From positions 62,001 to 126,000 of the forward strand of contig JADCGA010000010.1 of the NCBI GenBank assembly GCA_020249265.1: DNA of 64,000 nucleotides, read 5' to 3'. The notes under the pieces were generated by a model. The model saw nothing but the letters and a program-made list of their open reading frames with translations. It did not search any database and was not told the origin of the DNA. The stretch comes from Roseomonas sp. (GTDB lineage Bacteria > Pseudomonadota > Alphaproteobacteria > Acetobacterales > Acetobacteraceae). Each line of letters begins with the position of its first letter. The first letter of the stretch is position 1. The translations under genes were made by a program, and so were the position numbers. This document shows positions 18,346-25,921 of this stretch, piece after piece.

Positions 18346-19677
18346 ATGAACCCCAGCCAAGGCACCAAGACGCCCCATCGCATTGTCGTGGTCGGAGGAG
18401 GGGCGGCGGGGCTGGAACTGGTGACCAGGCTCGGCCATCGCTATGCCCGCAGCGGCGCGGCTGAGGTCACGCTGGTGGAGCGCGCCCGCACCCATTTGTG
18501 GAAGCCCTTACTCCATGCCGTGGCCGCCGGCAGCTTGGATCGGGACCGGCATGAGCTTCATTACCTGCGCCAAGCCCATAACCACCACTTTACCTACCGC
18601 TTCGGCCCCATGACCGGCATTGACCGTGAGGCCCGAGAAGTCCTGGTGGGCGCCACCATTGACGATGAAGGCCGTCAGGTCACGCCACCAAGCCGCGTGC
18701 CCTATGACACGCTGGTGATCTGTATCGGCAGCGTCACCAATGATTTCGGCACGCCGGGTGCCGCCGAACACGCCGTGCCGCTGGAGAACGTGGCCCAGGC
18801 CAGCCGCTTCCATCGCCGCCTGGTCAATGCGTGCCTGCGCGCCAATAGCCAAGCCGAACCGGTGCGCCCGGGCCAGTTGCATGTCGCCATCATCGGCGCG
18901 GGGGCCACCGGCACGGAATTGGCCGCCGAACTACACCGCACGTTGCGCGCCGTTGTCGCCTATGGCTTGGACAACATTGACCCGGCGCGCGACGTCCGCA
19001 TCCGCCTGATTGAAGCGGCACCCCGCATCCTGCCGGCACTGCCCGAACGCATCTCGGCCGCCACCATGAAACTGCTGGAAGATCTGGGCGTTGAAGTGCT
19101 GGCTGGCCGCCGCGTGGCTGAAGTGCGCGCCGATGGCGTGGTGCTGGCCGATGGCGCGGTGATCCCCGGGGAGCTTGTGGTCTGGGCCGCCGGCGTCAAA
19201 GGCCCGGCTGTGCTCCGCAATATCGGCGGGCTTGAGACCACACCAAATGATCAACTGGTGGTGCGGCCCACGCTGCAAACCACGCGCGATCCTGACATTT
19301 TCGCGCTTGGCGATTGCGCCGCTTGCCCGCGGCCCGATGGCAAGGGCAACCTGCCACCCCGCGCCCAGGCGGCGCATCAGCAAGCGACGCATCTTTACCG
19401 GCAAATTGACCGCAAGCTGCGCGGGCTGGAAGTGGAGCCCTTTGCCTATCGCGATTTCGGGTCGCTGGTCTCGCTTGGCAAATACTCCACCGTCGGCAGC
19501 CTGATGGGCTTTCTGGTCGGGCGCAGCATGTTCATTGAAGGCTATTTCGCGCGGATGATGTATCGGTCACTTTATAAGATGCACCAGACGGCGCTGCATG
19601 GGCATGCGCCGGTACTATGGCGAACGCTGGTGGGGATGGTCGCGGATCGGGGGCAGCCGCAGGTGAAGCTGCATTGA
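18346..19677 (+). CDS. ndh: Type II NADH dehydrogenase (NDH-2)-like FAD oxidoreductase
   Basis: 443 residues, standard for NDH-2. The FAD-binding dinucleotide fold is VVVGGGAAGLE (GGGAAG at residues 17-22), the NAD(P)H-binding fold is IIGAGATGTELA near residue 183, and the FAD-contacting FALGDCAAC segment is near residue 322. The C-terminal part (SLGKYSTVGSLMGF and the last amphipathic helix) is the membrane-attachment region. It oxidises NADH and reduces ubiquinone without pumping protons. The start is the ATG at 18346 with GGAG eight bases before; the open frame upstream runs through the tRNA gene and is not coding. Confidence 0.92.
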   Translation: MNPSQGTKTPHRIVVVGGGAAGLELVTRLGHRYARSGAAEVTLVERARTHLWKPLLHAVAAGSLDRDRHELHYLRQAHNHHFTYRFGPMTGIDREAREVLVGATIDDEGRQVTPPSRVPYDTLVICIGSVTNDFGTPGAAEHAVPLENVAQASRFHRRLVNACLRANSQAEPVRPGQLHVAIIGAGATGTELAAELHRTLRAVVAYGLDNIDPARDVRIRLIEAAPRILPALPERISAATMKLLEDLGVEVLAGRRVAEVRADGVVLADGAVIPGELVVWAAGVKGPAVLRNIGGLETTPNDQLVVRPTLQTTRDPDIFALGDCAACPRPDGKGNLPPRAQAAHQQATHLYRQIDRKLRGLEVEPFAYRDFGSLVSLGKYSTVGSLMGFLVGRSMFIEGYFARMMYRSLYKMHQTALHGHAPVLWRTLVGMVADRGQPQVKLH

Positions 19678-19685
19678 CAAGAGAT

Positions 19686-19701
19686 GGGGGCGCTGCCTCC
19701 G
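19686..19701. repeat. GC hairpin repeat, copy 2
   Basis: GGGGGCGCTGCCTCCG, identical to the copy at 18261-18276 except one base, and starting eight bases after the NDH-2 stop codon. The mismatch weakens one stem pair. Confidence 0.55.
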
Positions 19702-19720
19702 TTTTGCTTCCCCAAAACAC

Positions 19721-19740
19721 CAAAAAGGGGCCAAAGCCCC
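19721..19740 (-). terminator. Intrinsic terminator of rpmJ
   Basis: Read on the minus strand: GGGGC, loop TTTG, GCCCC, then TTTTTG. A 5-bp GC stem with a T-tract, 47 bases after the rpmJ stop. It also faces the convergent NDH-2 gene and may work in both directions. Confidence 0.7.
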
Positions 19741-19786
19741 CTCCCAAACGCCCAACGCTATTTCGCAGGCCGAAGCCCGCGCGACA

Positions 19787-19912
19787 TCAGCCCTGGCGGG
19801 CCTTCAGCCGCGGGTTCTTCTTGTTGATCACGTAAACGCGACCGCGGCGGCGCACCACAACGCAGTTTTTGTCTCGAATCTTGGCGGTCTTGAGTGAGTT
19901 ACGGATTTTCAT
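19787..19912 (-). CDS. rpmJ: 50S ribosomal protein L36 (zinc-free form)
   Basis: 41 residues, starting [16 protein letters not shown] and ending NPRLKARQG. It is highly basic ([15 protein letters not shown]), and is the alphaproteobacterial L36 without the CxxC/CxxxxH zinc ribbon; a single cysteine, C17, remains. It is a late-assembling component of the large subunit. AAAGG lies eight bases before the ATG. It stands alone, with its own terminator at 19721-19740, and is not part of a ribosomal operon here. Confidence 0.95.
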   Translation of the reverse strand: MKIRNSLKTAKIRDKNCVVVRRRGRVYVINKKNPRLKARQG

Positions 19913-19990
19913 TGGTCAAACCTTTCGAAGGGGCGGTGTCTAAGCAAGGCAGGGGGCCAAGTCAACCCATGGCAACCCATCACAGCCTTT

Positions 19991-20054
19991 AGAGCGTTTG
20001 TTTGATCGCATTTTCCGAGCCGCCAAGTGATCCCACTTGGCTTGAAAATGCTCT
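19991..20054. repeat. REP-like palindromic element
   Basis: A 64-nt imperfect palindrome. Outer arms AGAGC/GCTCT, then GCATTTTC/GAAAATGC (8 of 8), then CCAAGTG/CACTTGG (7 of 7) around a 4-nt loop; the two sides differ by bulges. It runs into the stop codon of the acyl-CoA dehydrogenase gene. It resembles dispersed intergenic palindromes of alphaproteobacteria, but no full second copy was seen here. Confidence 0.65.
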
Positions 20055-21270
20055 ATTCAGCGGCGCGGCGTTCTTCTTCCATGATGCGGAGAAACCCATC
20101 CCGCGTCTGGGGCAGTTTCCGGCCCATGATCTGTTCGGCCACCTGGGTACGCAGCACTTGGGCCGTCCCGCCGGCAATGGCGAACATGCGCGCATCGCGC
20201 AAATAGCGCTCCATCGGGTTATCGCGCGAATACCCCGCCGCGCCCCAAACCTGCAAAGCCTGGTTGGTCACCCTGATCGCCATCTCGCCGGCCAGCACCT
20301 TGGCTTGGGCGGCGGCCAGGCGATCCGGAAAGCCATTCGGCCCCGCGCTTTTCGCCGCGCGCCAAACCAAGGCGCGGGCGGCCTCAACCTCAATGGACAT
20401 ATCAGCCAGCATCCAGGCGAGCCCCTGGAATTCGCCAATGGGCCGTCCGAATTGGCGGCGGGTTTGGGCGCGGTCCAAGGCATGTTCATAAGCCCCAGCG
20501 GCGAGCCCCAGGGCAACGGTCGCAGCCCCCACGCGCTGGCCATTATAGGCATCAATCAGCCGGCCAAAGCCGCGCGCCCAACCACCGGGCGGGCGCAGCA
20601 CCATGCTATCGGGCACTTCCAGCCCGGCGATTTCCGTCTCGGCTTCCGGCATGCCGCATAGCCCGAGGGAGGGGATGCGCTTGAAGCTAATGCCAGGCGG
20701 CGGGCCATCGCCGTGGCGGACCACCAGAAAGCCGCCAATGCCCTGATCGCGCCCATCCTCAATCACCCGGGCGAAAATCAGGTGTAGCCGAGAAACGCCG
20801 CCGCCGGTGATCCAGGTCTTGCGGCCATTGATCACCCAAATATCGCCATGGCGTACCGCGCGCGTGGTCATTTCGGTGGCCGCCGAACCTGCTTCCGGTT
20901 CCGTGATCAGAATGGCGGGCTTGTCACCTGCCAGCACCAGGTCAGCGGCGGCGCGCTTCTGCGCATCCGTCCCATAGGCCATGATGGCACCAATGGCGCC
21001 CATATTCGCTTCCACGGCGATGCGGCCACACACCGCACAGGCTTTGGAGAATTCCTCAATCACCAGGGTAGCGTCGAAGTAATCGCCCCCCGGCCCGCCC
21101 CAAGCGCGCGGTACGGTAAGGCCGGTGAAGCCGGCTTCCGCCATGCGCCGCACCATGGGCCAGGGATAGGCGCCGGAGCGATCCGTCTCGGCAGCCTGCG
21201 CCGCCGCCTCACGCGCCAATTCGCGCGCCCGGTCGCGCAGCCTTGCCTGTTCTGGGGTCAAGCCATCCAT
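20053..21270 (-). CDS. Acyl-CoA dehydrogenase-fold flavoprotein, possibly desulfinase-type
   Basis: 405 residues with the three ACAD domains; FAD-binding segments include TEPEAGSAA (near 124) and INGRKTWITGG (near 148). The C-terminal position that is Glu in MCAD is Gly (AIAGGTAQVLR), and the alternative isovaleryl-CoA dehydrogenase position is Gln245 (AYNGQRVGAA), so neither usual catalytic base is present. R83 in CGRIAVE and Q245 fall where Arg84 and Gln246 are reported (from memory) in 3-sulfinopropionyl-CoA desulfinase of Advenella. It may therefore be a desulfinase or another non-oxidising ACAD homologue rather than a dehydrogenase. The DUF533 gene lies four bases upstream. Fold certain, reaction not. 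Confidence 0.8.
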   Translation of the reverse strand: MDGLTPEQARLRDRARELAREAAAQAAETDRSGAYPWPMVRRMAEAGFTGLTVPRAWGGPGGDYFDATLVIEEFSKACAVCGRIAVEANMGAIGAIMAYGTDAQKRAAADLVLAGDKPAILITEPEAGSAATEMTTRAVRHGDIWVINGRKTWITGGGVSRLHLIFARVIEDGRDQGIGGFLVVRHGDGPPPGISFKRIPSLGLCGMPEAETEIAGLEVPDSMVLRPPGGWARGFGRLIDAYNGQRVGAATVALGLAAGAYEHALDRAQTRRQFGRPIGEFQGLAWMLADMSIEVEAARALVWRAAKSAGPNGFPDRLAAAQAKVLAGEMAIRVTNQALQVWGAAGYSRDNPMERYLRDARMFAIAGGTAQVLRTQVAEQIMGRKLPQTRDGFLRIMEEERRAAE

Positions 21271-21274
21271 GATT

Positions 21275-22066
21275 TCAGCCCTGTTTCAAGCGCGCTTCGA
21301 TTGCCGCCGCGGCGGCACGGTCCAGTTTCAACGCCTTGGCAAATTCATCAAGCCAGGCGCGTTCGGCGGCGGCGACATCCCCCGCCCCCACCACGGCGGC
21401 GGCATAAAGCTGCGCAGCCAGCATTGGGTCGCTCGCCTGCTTGGCAAGCGCGGCGGGGCTTTGCGGCTTGTCGAAATCCGCCAGCACCGCATCGCGCGCC
21501 TTGGCACTCAGCCCCGCGCCATCCAATTGGGCGGCGATGCGGCCGCGTTCTTCGGCATCTATCGCGCCATCGGCCTTGGCGGCAGCGATCATGACGCGCA
21601 GCATCAACAGCGCTTCGGCGCTTTCGGCGCTGGGTTCTTCTTCCGCTTCGGCAGCGACGGGCGCCCAGGGATCGGCGGCGGGTTTGGTGGCGCCGGGCGC
21701 ATGCTTCAACCCGCCCTGGCTTGGGGTTTTCTTGATAGGCGGGCGCGCGCCCGCACCCGCGCCCTGGCCTGGGGCTTTTTTCAGCGGGGTAGCGCTGCCA
21801 CCGGCCGTTGCTGGCCCGTTCCAATCGAAACCGCTGCCGCCCTTGCCTTGCTGCGTGGGCCTTGGTTGCGGCGCAGGGGCGGGCGCCGGCGCTTGGCTCC
21901 GCCGCAGCGCTTCAATCGCAACGCCGGCAAGCCCCGCCAGCGCGCGACCAAGCTGCGCGTTGCCGGCTGGCATGCGGGTGCGCGGAAGGCCTTGGCTGCG
22001 GCGCCTTGGTGCCGCGCCCCCCGACAAAACCGCCCCAATCACGCTGCCGAGATCGAAACCTGCCAT
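21275..22066 (-). CDS. DUF533 (YebE-like, TerB-fold) protein
   Basis: 263 residues. The N-terminus (MAGFDLGSVIGAVLSGG) is a short hydrophobic segment, followed by an Ala/Pro/Gly-rich low-complexity linker to about residue 140. The C-terminal 115 residues match the DUF533/TerB helical bundle: LMLRVMIAAAKADGAIDAEERGRI carries the acidic D-G-x-I-D-x-x-E motif, and KQASDPMLAAQLYAAAVVGAGD follows. Function of YebE-type proteins is not established; metal binding by the acidic motif is known in TerB relatives. Cotranscription with the downstream ACAD gene is likely because only four bases separate them. Confidence 0.8.
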   Translation of the reverse strand: MAGFDLGSVIGAVLSGGAAPRRRSQGLPRTRMPAGNAQLGRALAGLAGVAIEALRRSQAPAPAPAPQPRPTQQGKGGSGFDWNGPATAGGSATPLKKAPGQGAGAGARPPIKKTPSQGGLKHAPGATKPAADPWAPVAAEAEEEPSAESAEALLMLRVMIAAAKADGAIDAEERGRIAAQLDGAGLSAKARDAVLADFDKPQSPAALAKQASDPMLAAQLYAAAVVGAGDVAAAERAWLDEFAKALKLDRAAAAAIEARLKQG

Positions 22067-22091
22067 TGGCGCTTCTCCTTCAGGGATAGCG

Positions 22092-22997
22092 TTATAGTTC
22101 TTGCATCACCGCGGCAATGGCCGGTGCCAGGGCGCGAAATTCCTCGGCCCTTGGGCTGCGCGCGCGCCAGGCAAGGCCGATACGGCGGCTCATGCCATTC
22201 TCCAGCGGCCGCGTCACCAACCCAGTGCCTGCCAAGACTGCCCCCGCCACTGCCAGGCGCGGCAGCAGCGTGATCCCAAGCCCGCTGGCGGCCATTTGCA
22301 CCAGCGTATGGAGCGAGGTGGCCGAGAATTCCTCGGCGGTCAGCGCCCCCGATAGCCCGCAAGCGGCCAGCGCATGATCGCGCAGGCAATGGCCATCCTG
22401 CAGCAGCAGCAGTTTTTCATCCATCAGGGCGCGCGGGGCGATGCTGGTGCGCTCGGCCAGCGCATGATCCGCCGAGCAGGCCAGCAGAAACGGGTCTTCG
22501 GCAATGCTCAGCGTCTCCGCCGCCCCGCAATCACAGGGCAGCGCCAGCAGCAGCAAATCAAGCCGCCCGGATTCGAGCGCTTCAACCAGCCTTTCGGTCA
22601 AATCCTCACGCAGCCAGGGGCGGAGACGCGGGAAGTCGGCCCGCAGCCTTGGCATCAGGCGTGGCAGCAAAAAGGGGCTGATGGTTGGGATCACGCCAAG
22701 GCGGATTGGCCCGGAAAGAGGTTCCCGCGCAGCGCTGGCGGTTTCCACGCAGCTATTGAGCGCGGCCAGCGCCACACGCGCGCGTTGGATGAGTTCCGCC
22801 CCGAGCGGTGTGAAGACCGGTTTTTTTGCGCCGCTCCGTTCCAGAATGGCGGCATCCAATTGGCGTTCAAGCGCGATCATGCCGGCGGAAAGCGTGGATT
22901 GCGTGACACCGCAGGCCGAAGCGGCGCGGCCGAAATGTTCATATTCGGCCAGCGCCACAAGGTAGCGAAGCTGCTGAGGGGTGGGCAGCGCGATCAT
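22092..22997 (-). CDS. oxyR: Hydrogen peroxide-sensing LysR regulator OxyR
   Basis: 301 residues (E. coli 305). The N-terminal winged helix contains FGRAASACGVTQSTLSAGM. The redox pair is present with exact spacing: C204 in DGHCLRDH and C213 nine residues later, equal to Cys199 and Cys208 of E. coli. LLLLQDGHCLRDHAL is diagnostic for OxyR rather than other LysR proteins. Peroxide oxidises the pair to a disulfide, switching DNA binding at peroxidase genes. No catalase or peroxiredoxin gene is adjacent; a small secreted protein gene lies upstream and DUF533 lies downstream, all on the same strand. Confidence 0.92.
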   Translation of the reverse strand: MIALPTPQQLRYLVALAEYEHFGRAASACGVTQSTLSAGMIALERQLDAAILERSGAKKPVFTPLGAELIQRARVALAALNSCVETASAAREPLSGPIRLGVIPTISPFLLPRLMPRLRADFPRLRPWLREDLTERLVEALESGRLDLLLLALPCDCGAAETLSIAEDPFLLACSADHALAERTSIAPRALMDEKLLLLQDGHCLRDHALAACGLSGALTAEEFSATSLHTLVQMAASGLGITLLPRLAVAGAVLAGTGLVTRPLENGMSRRIGLAWRARSPRAEEFRALAPAIAAVMQEL

Positions 22998-23023
22998 CTA
23001 ATATTCCAACAATACAACAAAAA

Positions 23024-23041
23024 ACCCTCAGGGAGAAGGGC
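23024..23041 (-). terminator. Possible weak terminator after the small secreted protein gene
   Basis: On the minus strand CCCT, an 8-nt loop and AGGG are followed by six T. The stem is only four pairs, so efficiency is doubtful; it lies between the small secreted protein gene and oxyR. Confidence 0.35.
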
Positions 23042-23059
23042 CGCCGCCTTCGGCGCGGT

Positions 23060-23419
23060 TCAGCGACGGGTCCAGCGCTCCTGGCCAAGCTTGGTCCCGC
23101 CGGCATAAGTCCAAATACCGGACCAGACACCATTTTCGTTCACGAGAAGGGCAAGCCCCATGTCGTTGCCAGACCGGTAGCTGACACTGATGAAGGTCTC
23201 ATCACCGATCCCGGTGCCGAGATAACGCTGCCCGTCAATCAGCCAGGTGACGCGGAAGGTGTCGCCAGTCGGCACCACTTCGACCGTGCCACGATAGGAA
23301 GCTCCATCTGGGCCGCGACCTTCCACATTATAGCTACCCGCGACGCTTTTCTGCGCTTCGGCACCACTCGCCAGGGCAGCGAGGATGGGCAGCGCAAGCA
23401 GCAGGCGTTTCTTGATCAT
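23060..23419 (-). CDS. Small secreted protein of unknown function
   Basis: 119 residues. A clear Sec signal (MIKKRLLLALPILAALASGAEA, cleavage after AEA) leads to a mature domain of about 97 residues rich in alternating strands: GSYNVEGRGPDGASYRGTVEV, FRVTWLIDGQRYLGTGI, FISVSYRSG and GVWSGIWTYAG. The pattern suggests a small periplasmic beta-sandwich or barrel similar to conserved alphaproteobacterial secreted proteins sometimes labelled fibronectin-binding; that label is not supported by anything seen here. An imperfect operator-like palindrome lies in its upstream region (23438-23453). Confidence 0.75.
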   Translation of the reverse strand: MIKKRLLLALPILAALASGAEAQKSVAGSYNVEGRGPDGASYRGTVEVVPTGDTFRVTWLIDGQRYLGTGIGDETFISVSYRSGNDMGLALLVNENGVWSGIWTYAGGTKLGQERWTRR

Positions 23420-23437
23420 AGGGATGTTCCTTTCTTG

Positions 23438-23453
23438 TTATCCCGAGAGATAA
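23438..23453. promoter_or_regulatory. Operator-like palindrome TTATC-N6-GATAA
   Basis: Perfect 5-bp arms TTATC and GATAA separated by CCGAGA, 19 bases upstream of the small secreted protein start. Position suits a repressor site; the regulator is unknown. Confidence 0.4.
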
Positions 23454-23461
23454 TCACCACG

Positions 23462-23479
23462 GCTGCTGGGACCAGCAGC
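23462..23479. other. Perfect 8-bp hairpin
   Basis: GCTGCTGG and CCAGCAGC flank GA. It lies 63 bases after the stop of the DadA-like gene and 43 bases upstream of the small secreted gene. There is no T-tract on either strand, so it may be a Rho-type mRNA end or a regulatory structure. Confidence 0.4.
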
Positions 23480-23541
23480 GAAAAGAGCATTTTCTTCCTG
23501 GATTGATAACTGATTCGCAGCCCTTGGCGAAGCGTCCCGAT

Positions 23542-24783
23542 TCAATAACGCGCGGGGCGATAGGGGGTGGGGTCAATGAAGGGCGCTTCGCCCATCATCA
23601 TCTCCGCCATCAGGCGCCCGGTGGTGGGGCCAAGCGTGAAGCCCTGATGCGCATGGCCAAAGGCGCACCAGGCGCCGGCCTGGCCGGGCAGGGGGCCGAT
23701 GATCGGCAGCATATCCGGCGTGCAGGGGCGCACCCCAAGCCAGGGGTCGTCTTCAACCGCCTCGGCCAGCGGCAGCAGGCCGCGCGCAATGGGTTCGGCG
23801 CGGGCTAATTGCACCGGTGTTTTCGGCGCATCATCAGGGGCAAATTCCGCACCGGTGGTCAGCCTGACGCCGGCGCGCATTGGCACCAGCACAAAGCCGC
23901 TATCGGCATCCATGAAGCCGTGATTGAGCACCGCATTGCCCTGCATGCGGTAATGGCGGTGATAGCCGCGCTTGCCGAAAAGCGGCGGCGCATAGCCGAA
24001 GCGTTGCGTGAGTTTCGCGGAAACGGAACCAAGCGCAATCACCACCTGTTCCGCATCCCGCGCGCCATCGCTGCTTTGCACACGCCAGCCAGCGCCTTGG
24101 CGCGCGAGGGACATCGCATCGCCGCGCAGGATTTCACCACCCGCTTCGGTGAAGCGCCGCGCATAAAACAGCGTGAGTGCTTGCGGATCACTCACGGAAA
24201 GCGGATCGGTCCAATGAATGGCGCCAAGGCGCTTTACCAGCAAATGCGGTTCCGCCGCCGCGATGCCCGCTTCATCCAGCAGCGCGTAATTCACGCCATG
24301 CGCGCGCTTCAGCATTTCGGCCTCGGCAATGGCGGCGTTCAATGCTGGCTGCTTGTTGTAAAGCCGCATCCAACCAATTGGGCGCAGCAATGCTTCCGCC
24401 TCGGTCCCGCGTGTGAGGGCCACATGTTCGTCAATGCAGGTCACGATCAGCCGCGCATAGGCTTCCGCAATGGGCCGATAGCGTGATGGCGCCGAATGCC
24501 ACCAATATTTGAACAATGGCCCCGCCAGGCTGAGCAAGGCCGAGGGATGATAGGAAGCATCCACCGATCGGTTCTGCGCCATGCGCCATAGCGTTGCGAT
24601 ATCACGCGGGAAGGGGTGGGGATGCACCGCTTCGCGCTGGATCAAGCCGGCATTGCCGAAGGAAGCACCTTCCCCCGGCGGTGCACGGTCCAGCAGCACA
24701 ACCTGCGCGCCGCGGCGCTGCAAATGCAGCGCGATGGAAACGCCGACCATGCCGGCGCCGAGCACGATCACAGATCGCGACAT
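23542..24783 (-). CDS. D-amino acid dehydrogenase-like FAD oxidoreductase (DadA family)
   Basis: 413 residues. The N-terminal FAD fold is SVIVLGAGMVGVSIALHL followed by the acidic end VVLLDR, then GEGASFGNAGLI, which is typical of DadA (the SFGNAG segment). Near the C-terminus GVRPCTPDMLPIIGPLPG and CAFGHAHQGFTLGPTTGRLMAE form the FAD/substrate-binding end. DadA enzymes deaminate D-amino acids at the membrane and pass electrons to quinone. A cupin and a broken glutathione transferase gene lie upstream on the same strand; no racemase gene is near. Substrate could be another imino or amino acid. Confidence 0.88.
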   Translation of the reverse strand: MSRSVIVLGAGMVGVSIALHLQRRGAQVVLLDRAPPGEGASFGNAGLIQREAVHPHPFPRDIATLWRMAQNRSVDASYHPSALLSLAGPLFKYWWHSAPSRYRPIAEAYARLIVTCIDEHVALTRGTEAEALLRPIGWMRLYNKQPALNAAIAEAEMLKRAHGVNYALLDEAGIAAAEPHLLVKRLGAIHWTDPLSVSDPQALTLFYARRFTEAGGEILRGDAMSLARQGAGWRVQSSDGARDAEQVVIALGSVSAKLTQRFGYAPPLFGKRGYHRHYRMQGNAVLNHGFMDADSGFVLVPMRAGVRLTTGAEFAPDDAPKTPVQLARAEPIARGLLPLAEAVEDDPWLGVRPCTPDMLPIIGPLPGQAGAWCAFGHAHQGFTLGPTTGRLMAEMMMGEAPFIDPTPYRPARY

Positions 24784-24822
24784 GATGCTTCTTCCTGTCT
24801 CACGCGCCCCGGCGCGCCGGCT

Positions 24823-25191
24823 TTATACGTCCTTGGTTTCGAATTCCGCCGGACCCGTGATTTCGATCAATTCCAGATCTTCCGAATGAGCGACTTCACG
24901 ATGCTTCACCAAGGGCGGCTGATAGCAGCTATCACCGGCGCGGAATTCCTTCACGCCGATATCCTCATATTCAAAGCGCACCCAGCCCTTCAACACGAAG
25001 AACATCTGGAATTTCAGATTATGGGTGTGCCATTGCCCTGTGGCATGAGCACCCGGGATGGCGCGAATGACATGCGCGCCGAAGGCGCCGCCAGTGGCGC
25101 CATTGATGCCAAGATCACGATATTCGAAAAACGGGCGAAGCCCGCGCATGAATTCGGAAGATTCGGCATGGCTGGTCGTGGTGGTGGTCAT
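24823..25191 (-). CDS. Cupin-domain protein
   Basis: 122 residues forming a single small beta-barrel. The metal-site motif 1 is degenerate but readable as GAHATGQWHTHNLKFQMFFVLKG, with histidines in WHTH and a Gln where Glu is usual; motif 2 appears as GDSCYQPPLVKH. Such proteins often bind a divalent metal and a small ligand, or act as isomerases or dioxygenases. The ATG at 25191 follows AAGGGAG and gives MTTTTTSH; a start six codons earlier is less likely. The stop of the broken GST gene is 14 bases upstream, so the two were probably cotranscribed. Confidence 0.8.
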   Translation of the reverse strand: MTTTTTSHAESSEFMRGLRPFFEYRDLGINGATGGAFGAHVIRAIPGAHATGQWHTHNLKFQMFFVLKGWVRFEYEDIGVKEFRAGDSCYQPPLVKHREVAHSEDLELIEITGPAEFETKDV

Positions 25192-25205
25192 GGTGTTTTC
25201 TCCCT

Positions 25206-25832
25206 TCAAGACAATGGCAGCGCGACATGGCGCGTAAAGCCCGGGCGTGTCAGCAGCGTATCATAAAGCGCGCGCAGATTGGGCAGGCTTGGGCGTTCAA
25301 TCGGCAGCACATGCCAGCGATGCACCCAACAGCCGAGTGCGATATCCGCCAGCGTCAGATCATCGCCACAGAGAAAGCGCTGCCCTTCAAGCTGTTTTTC
25401 GATAATGCACCAAAGCCGCCCCGCATCTTCCCGCGCCTTGGCTTCCGCCTTCCAATCGCGTTCCGGTTCCGGCAGGCGGACATGGGTGAAGAAGATCGTC
25501 ACCATCGGCGCGGTCAGGTGGCCGAGCGTCCAATCCATCCAGGTTTCCACGGCCGCCCTTTGGCGCGCATCGCGCGGGTAGATTGGGCTATCCGGTGCTT
25601 CGGTATTACACAAAAAGCGGCAGATCGTATTGCTCTCCCACAGCGCCCAGCCATCTTCTTCCTGCAAGGTCGGCACCAGGCCCATGGGGTTCATGGCGCG
25701 TTATTCGGGTTCCTTGGTGCGGCCAAAGGCGCCGCCGGCATCTATCCGTTCATAGGAAAGGCCGAGCTCCTCCATCAGCCACAGCACCTTCATCACATTG
25801 CTGGAACTGGTCCGGCCCCAAAGATTGCGCAT
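25206..25832 (-). pseudogene. Glutathione S-transferase gene interrupted by one in-frame stop
   Basis: Read through, the frame gives about 208 residues, the normal GST length. The first 43 codons encode the thioredoxin-fold start (TSSSNVMKVLWLMEELGLSYE and DAGGAFGRTKEPE); then TAA at 25701-25703; then RAMNPMGLVPTLQEEDGWALWES, the cis-proline loop and glutathione-binding E-S. Homologues normally have Tyr where the stop lies (P-E-Y-x-A-M-N-P), so a single TAC/TAT to TAA change explains it. The C-terminal helical domain is intact (CGDDLTLADIALGCW, with the usual N-capping Asp). A 162-residue product could start at ATG 25694, but would lack the first betas and the catalytic serine region. A sequencing error is the main alternative. 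Confidence 0.85.
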
Positions 25833-25921
25833 CGCTCATCTCCATCACATAGACTGAGCCTAAAGCCCCCCGCGTGATGGGTCCAGTTGCAAGCGGCGCC
25901 GTGGCGCGCAATCTGTTTCCC

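Noticed and set aside
23485-23505. Partial match to the arm of the REP-like element (AGAGCATTTTC)
   Set aside because: Only 11 bases shared with no palindrome around it; likely chance.
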